A DNA stretch of 7,539 bases from an uncultured Clostridia bacterium (lineage in GTDB: Bacteria; Bacillota; Clostridia; Oscillospirales; Ruminococcaceae): NCBI GenBank assembly GCA_937907305.1, contig CALERQ010000124.1:1-7539 (forward strand), given 5' to 3'. Shown one piece after another: positions 5,189-7,539 of the stretch. Every line of letters begins with the position of its first letter. The stretch's first letter is position 1. Made by a program: the position numbers and the translations under genes. Below the pieces are notes generated by a model that saw nothing but the letters and a program-made list of their open reading frames with translations, was not told the DNA's origin and searched no databases.

Positions 5189-6994
5189 TTATTCGTCCAG
5201 CTTGAGGACGGCCATGAAGGCTTCCTGGGGAACTTCCACGCTGCCCAGCTGGCGCATGCGTTTTTTGCCCTCCTTCTGCTTTTCCAAGAGCTTCTTTTTG
5301 CGGGTGATGTCGCCGCCGTAGCACTTGGCCAGAACATCCTTGCGCATGGCCTTTACCGTTTCGCGCGCGATGATCTTGCCGCCGACGGCTGCCTGGATGG
5401 GGATCTCGAACAGCTGGCGCGGGATGTGATCCTTGAGCTTTTCGGCCAGTCTTCTGGCGCGGGGGTAGGCGTTATCGGCAAAGACGATGAAGCTGAGGGC
5501 ATCCACCATTTCGCCATTGAGGAGAATATCCAGCTTGACCAGGCGGCTGGGGCGGTAATCCGAAAGCTCGTAATCCAGGCTGGCGTAGCCGCGGCTGCGG
5601 CTCTTGAGGGCATCGAAGAAATCGTAGATGATCTCGGCAAGGGGCAGGTCATAGTGCAGCTCCACACGGGTGGGATCGAGATATTTGGTATCCTTGTAGA
5701 TGCCGCGGCGCTGCTGGCAGAGATCCATCAAAGCGCCGATGTACTCCGGCGGGGTGAAGATGCTGGCCTTGACATACGGCTCCTCCGCCTCCGCGATGGT
5801 GGAGGGATCGGGATAATTGGTGGGATTATCGATGGCGAGCTTGGTGCCATCGGTGAGGGTAAGGTGATAAATAACGCTGGGGGCGGTGGTGATGAGATCG
5901 AGATTGAACTCCCGCTCCAGCCGCTCCTGGATGATCTCCATGTGCAGAAGGCCGAGGAAGCCGCAGCGGAAGCCGAAGCCCAAGGCGGCGGAGGTTTCCG
6001 GCTCGTAGGAGAGAGCGGCGTCATTGAGCTGGAGCTTTTCCAGCGCTTCCCGCAGGTCGGGGTACTTGGCGCCATCCGCCGGGTAAATGCCGCAGAATAC
6101 CATGGGATTGACGCTGCGGTAGCCGGGCAGCGGCTGGGGGGCGGGGTTTTCGGCCCCGGTGACAGTGTCGCCCACGCGGGTATCGGCCACCGTCTTGATG
6201 CTGGCGGTAAAGTAGCCGACTTCACCGGCGGAGATTTGATCGCGGGGGACAAGACTGGTGGCGCCCATGACGCCGCATTCCACCACATTGAACTGGGCGC
6301 CGGTGCTCATGAGGCGGACGGCCATGCCGGTGCGCAGGGTGCCCTGCATCACACGAAGGTAGACGATGACACCCCGGTAGCTATCGTAGACGCTATCGAA
6401 GATGAGGGCCTGCAAAGGGGCCTTGGGATCACCCTGGGGGGCGGGGATATCGGTGACGATACGCTCCAGTACCTCGTGGATATTGACGCCGTTTTTGGCG
6501 GAGATGCGGGGGGCATCCATGGCGGGGATGCCGATGACATCCTCGATCTCGTGGCAGACCCGCTCGGGATCGGCGGCGGGCAGGTCGATCTTATTGACAA
6601 CCGGGAGGATCTCCAGGCCGTGGTCTACCGCCAGGTAGCAATTGGCCAGCGTCTGCGCTTCGATGCCCTGGGAGGCATCGACAACGAGAATGGCGCCCTC
6701 ACAGGCGGCCAGCGACCGGCTGACCTCGTAGTGAAAATCGACATGGCCGGGGGTATCGATGAGATTGAAGTGATAGGTTTCGCCGTTATCGGCTTTATAA
6801 TCCAGCGCGACGGCGCGGGCCTTGATGGTGATGCCGCGCTCCCGCTCCAGATCCATATTATCCAGGATCTGATCCTCCATATCCCGCTTGGCCACCGCTT
6901 CGGTGGATTCCAAGATGCGGTCGGCGAGGGTGCTCTTGCCGTGATCGATATGGGCGATGATGCAGAAATTGCGGATGTGGTCCTGATAGCTCAT
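5189..6994 (-). CDS. lepA: Elongation factor 4 (LepA), ribosomal translocation GTPase
   Basis: Complete 601-residue LepA/EF4, the normal family length. This GTPase binds ribosomes and acts in back-translocation, ribosome rescue and initiation-linked quality control. The G domain shows AHIDHGKS (14-21), RGIT (53-56), DTPGH (80-84) and NKID (134-137). EF-G-like domains II, III and V follow, and the LepA-specific C-terminal domain contains PRQLFEIPIQAAVGGKIIAR and the basic DITRKKKLLEKQKEGKKRM stretch that reaches the peptidyl-transferase region. The sequence FHYE after the G3 motif replaces the more common FSYE. The ATG at 6994 has GGAGG six bases upstream. It appears monocistronic here, with its own promoter upstream and a terminator right after the stop. 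The usual clostridial neighbour hemW is not downstream. Identification is certain. Confidence 0.99.
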   Translation of the reverse strand: MSYQDHIRNFCIIAHIDHGKSTLADRILESTEAVAKRDMEDQILDNMDLERERGITIKARAVALDYKADNGETYHFNLIDTPGHVDFHYEVSRSLAACEGAILVVDASQGIEAQTLANCYLAVDHGLEILPVVNKIDLPAADPERVCHEIEDVIGIPAMDAPRISAKNGVNIHEVLERIVTDIPAPQGDPKAPLQALIFDSVYDSYRGVIVYLRVMQGTLRTGMAVRLMSTGAQFNVVECGVMGATSLVPRDQISAGEVGYFTASIKTVADTRVGDTVTGAENPAPQPLPGYRSVNPMVFCGIYPADGAKYPDLREALEKLQLNDAALSYEPETSAALGFGFRCGFLGLLHMEIIQERLEREFNLDLITTAPSVIYHLTLTDGTKLAIDNPTNYPDPSTIAEAEEPYVKASIFTPPEYIGALMDLCQQRRGIYKDTKYLDPTRVELHYDLPLAEIIYDFFDALKSRSRGYASLDYELSDYRPSRLVKLDILLNGEMVDALSFIVFADNAYPRARRLAEKLKDHIPRQLFEIPIQAAVGGKIIARETVKAMRKDVLAKCYGGDITRKKKLLEKQKEGKKRMRQLGSVEVPQEAFMAVLKLDE

Positions 6995-7031
6995 GGCATT
7001 CCTCCGGTTGATACATACGAATTAACAATTT

Positions 7032-7060
7032 ATTATAGCACGGGGGCGCGGGAAAAACAA
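7032..7060 (-). promoter_or_regulatory. lepA promoter with extended -10
   Basis: Minus strand: TGC followed by a perfect TATAAT (7032-7037), a 17-bp spacer, and a weaker -35 TTGTTT (7055-7060). The extended -10 TG compensates for the weak -35. Transcription would start near 7025, about 30 nt before the lepA ATG. Confidence 0.7.
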
Positions 7061-7105
7061 GAAAGGGAAAAGGAAGCGGAGGGATTTTGTACTTGCTGCA
7101 GGTGA

Positions 7106-7124
7106 GGGGAGGGGAGGGGAGGGG
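7106..7124 (+). other. G-quadruplex motif upstream of the lepA promoter
   Basis: Plus strand: four runs of GGGG separated by single A residues (7106-7109, 7111-7114, 7116-7119, 7121-7124). This is a canonical four-tetrad, one-nucleotide-loop quadruplex sequence. It lies about 46 bp upstream of the lepA -35 box, on the template strand for lepA-direction transcription. Confidence 0.75.
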
Positions 7125-7144
7125 CTGATCCGGACTATTACGCT

Positions 7145-7276
7145 GTGCCCCTTGCGGCACCCCAAAGATTTTCGCGCTACTCGCTCGTCCGGTTTTTTCG
7201 AACGCAGCGCCAAATGCTTCTCCCTGTATCCGCCACTGGCGGCGGTCGGGGGCGTTTCCCAACGAGCTGCGCTCGT
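7145..7276. repeat. Cluster of short inverted repeats in the lepA upstream region
   Basis: Three small palindromes in a gene-free stretch: GTGCC/GGCAC (7145-7149 with 7156-7160), CCGCC-ACT-GGCGG (7230-7242) and ACGAGC-TGC-GCTCGT (7262-7276). They may be decayed copies of intergenic palindromic elements like the one at 5018. A plus-strand frame of 68 codons crosses the area (7145-7351) but has no ribosome site and an arginine/serine-rich composition, so it is not called. Confidence 0.4.
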
Positions 7277-7323
7277 CGGACTCATAACCAAAAGCAACAG
7301 GTACAAATATTCTCTGCGGACAT

Positions 7324-7362
7324 AAAAATATTCCCCACTCATATTGAGTGAGGAATATTTTT
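7324..7362 (-). terminator. Long hairpin terminator for an upstream minus-strand gene
   Basis: Eighteen-base arms (7324-7341 and 7345-7362) around a three-base loop, ending in A/T runs on both sides. The single non-complementary position is U-G on the minus-strand RNA but C-A on the plus strand, so the structure is fully paired only for minus-direction transcripts. It would end the transcript of the gene whose tail may lie at 7484-7537. Confidence 0.75.
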
Positions 7363-7388
7363 CTGGCAAATCTACCGCTCGTGGATAC

Positions 7389-7424
7389 AATGCACCATGC
7401 TTTGCAGGCGTGGTGCATTTTTTG
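7389..7424 (+). terminator. Plus-strand intrinsic terminator without an evident gene
   Basis: Twelve-pair stem (7389-7400 with 7408-7419) around a seven-base loop, followed by a T run to 7423. One pair is U-G on the plus-strand RNA and would be a mismatch on the minus strand, and only the plus side has a T run. No protein gene on the plus strand leads into it, so it may end a small RNA or protect against antisense transcription. Confidence 0.6.
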
Positions 7425-7445
7425 CAGAGTTCGTCCTGACACGCC

Positions 7446-7470
7446 GGGACAATGGGGACAAGCGGGACAA
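7446..7470. repeat. Three 9-bp spaced GGGACAA direct repeats
   Basis: GGGACAA occurs at 7446, at 7455 (as GGGACAA within GGGGACAAG) and at 7464, at an exact nine-base period, just after the possible upstream coding tail. Function unknown; it may be simple-sequence drift. Confidence 0.5.
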
Positions 7471-7483
7471 AATGCGGTGCATG

Positions 7484-7539
7484 TTACTGTTCCATTCCGC
7501 GGTATCCGTGTTTTTCGGCGTTCCCCAGCAAATACAGGA
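7484..7539 (-). CDS. Possible C-terminal tail of an upstream gene (partial)
   Basis: One minus-strand frame enters from the window edge and reads LYLLGNAEKHGYRGMEQ before a TAA at 7484-7486. Its composition resembles a real protein end, and the strong minus-strand terminator about 120 nt further on implies that a gene ends nearby. With 17 codons the family cannot be identified. Other frames are also open here, so the call is tentative. Between it and lepA there is no other convincing gene. Confidence 0.3.
   Translation of the reverse strand, partial: LYLLGNAEKHGYRGMEQ

Noticed and set aside
5426..7105. 559-codon plus-strand open frame opposite lepA
   Set aside because: Antisense shadow of lepA, rich in Gly/Asp/Ile and lacking any family signature.
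7145..7351. 68-codon plus-strand frame
   Set aside because: No ribosome site, Arg/Ser/Gln-rich, and it covers palindromic repeats. More likely non-coding repeat sequence.
6858..7442. 194-codon minus-strand frame extending from upstream of lepA into its 5' end
   Set aside because: It crosses the minus-strand terminator hairpin, the lepA promoter and the lepA start in another frame. The composition is not protein-like.

Overview
The window looks like chromosomal DNA of a moderately GC-rich anaerobic Firmicute, most likely a gut Clostridium-cluster-IV / Oscillospirales type (inference). The grounds are GGAGG-type ribosome sites, a clostridial-style HutP-family regulator, a DUF5058-like membrane protein, an M42 peptidase, and GC-rich palindromic repeats between genes. 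Every convincing gene lies on the minus strand, so transcription runs from high to low coordinates.

In transcription order the window holds: a possible 17-codon C-terminal tail (7484-7537); a gene-free stretch (6995-7483) with two hairpin terminators of opposite strand preference, degenerate palindromes, a four-run G-quadruplex motif and the lepA promoter; lepA (elongation factor 4, 5189-6994) and its terminator; a cloverleaf-shaped palindromic repeat (5018-5096); a promoter and a structured leader of about 260 nt; two small polytopic membrane proteins (3810-4511, DUF5058-like; 3132-3788, unnamed); an M42 metallo-aminopeptidase (1974-3074) with a likely internal promoter; a HutP-family RNA-binding antiterminator (1404-1844); an EamA/DMT transporter (491-1372); and an ATP synthase subunit I-like protein (28-468), probably the first gene of an F-type ATP synthase operon that continues out of the window.

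The main discovery candidate is a self-contained HutP-type regulatory system. The leader upstream of the membrane-protein/peptidase genes carries two near-identical 17-nt elements of the form CAG-N4-GAG-N4-GAG, which is the three-NAG, four-spacer pattern that Bacillus HutP reads. The second element covers the 5' arm of an intrinsic terminator. A HutP homologue with all three metal/histidine-binding His positions is encoded downstream in the same cluster, and a third triple (GAG-N4-GAG-N4-GAG) lies over its own ribosome binding site. No histidine-degradation enzyme is present, so the regulator seems to control a putative transporter plus aminopeptidase instead of the classical hut genes. The proposed circuit is that ligand-bound HutP opens the terminator to express the transporter and peptidase, and limits or tunes its own translation. 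The sites and their positions are read directly from the sequence. Regulation by this protein, and the ligand, are inferences.
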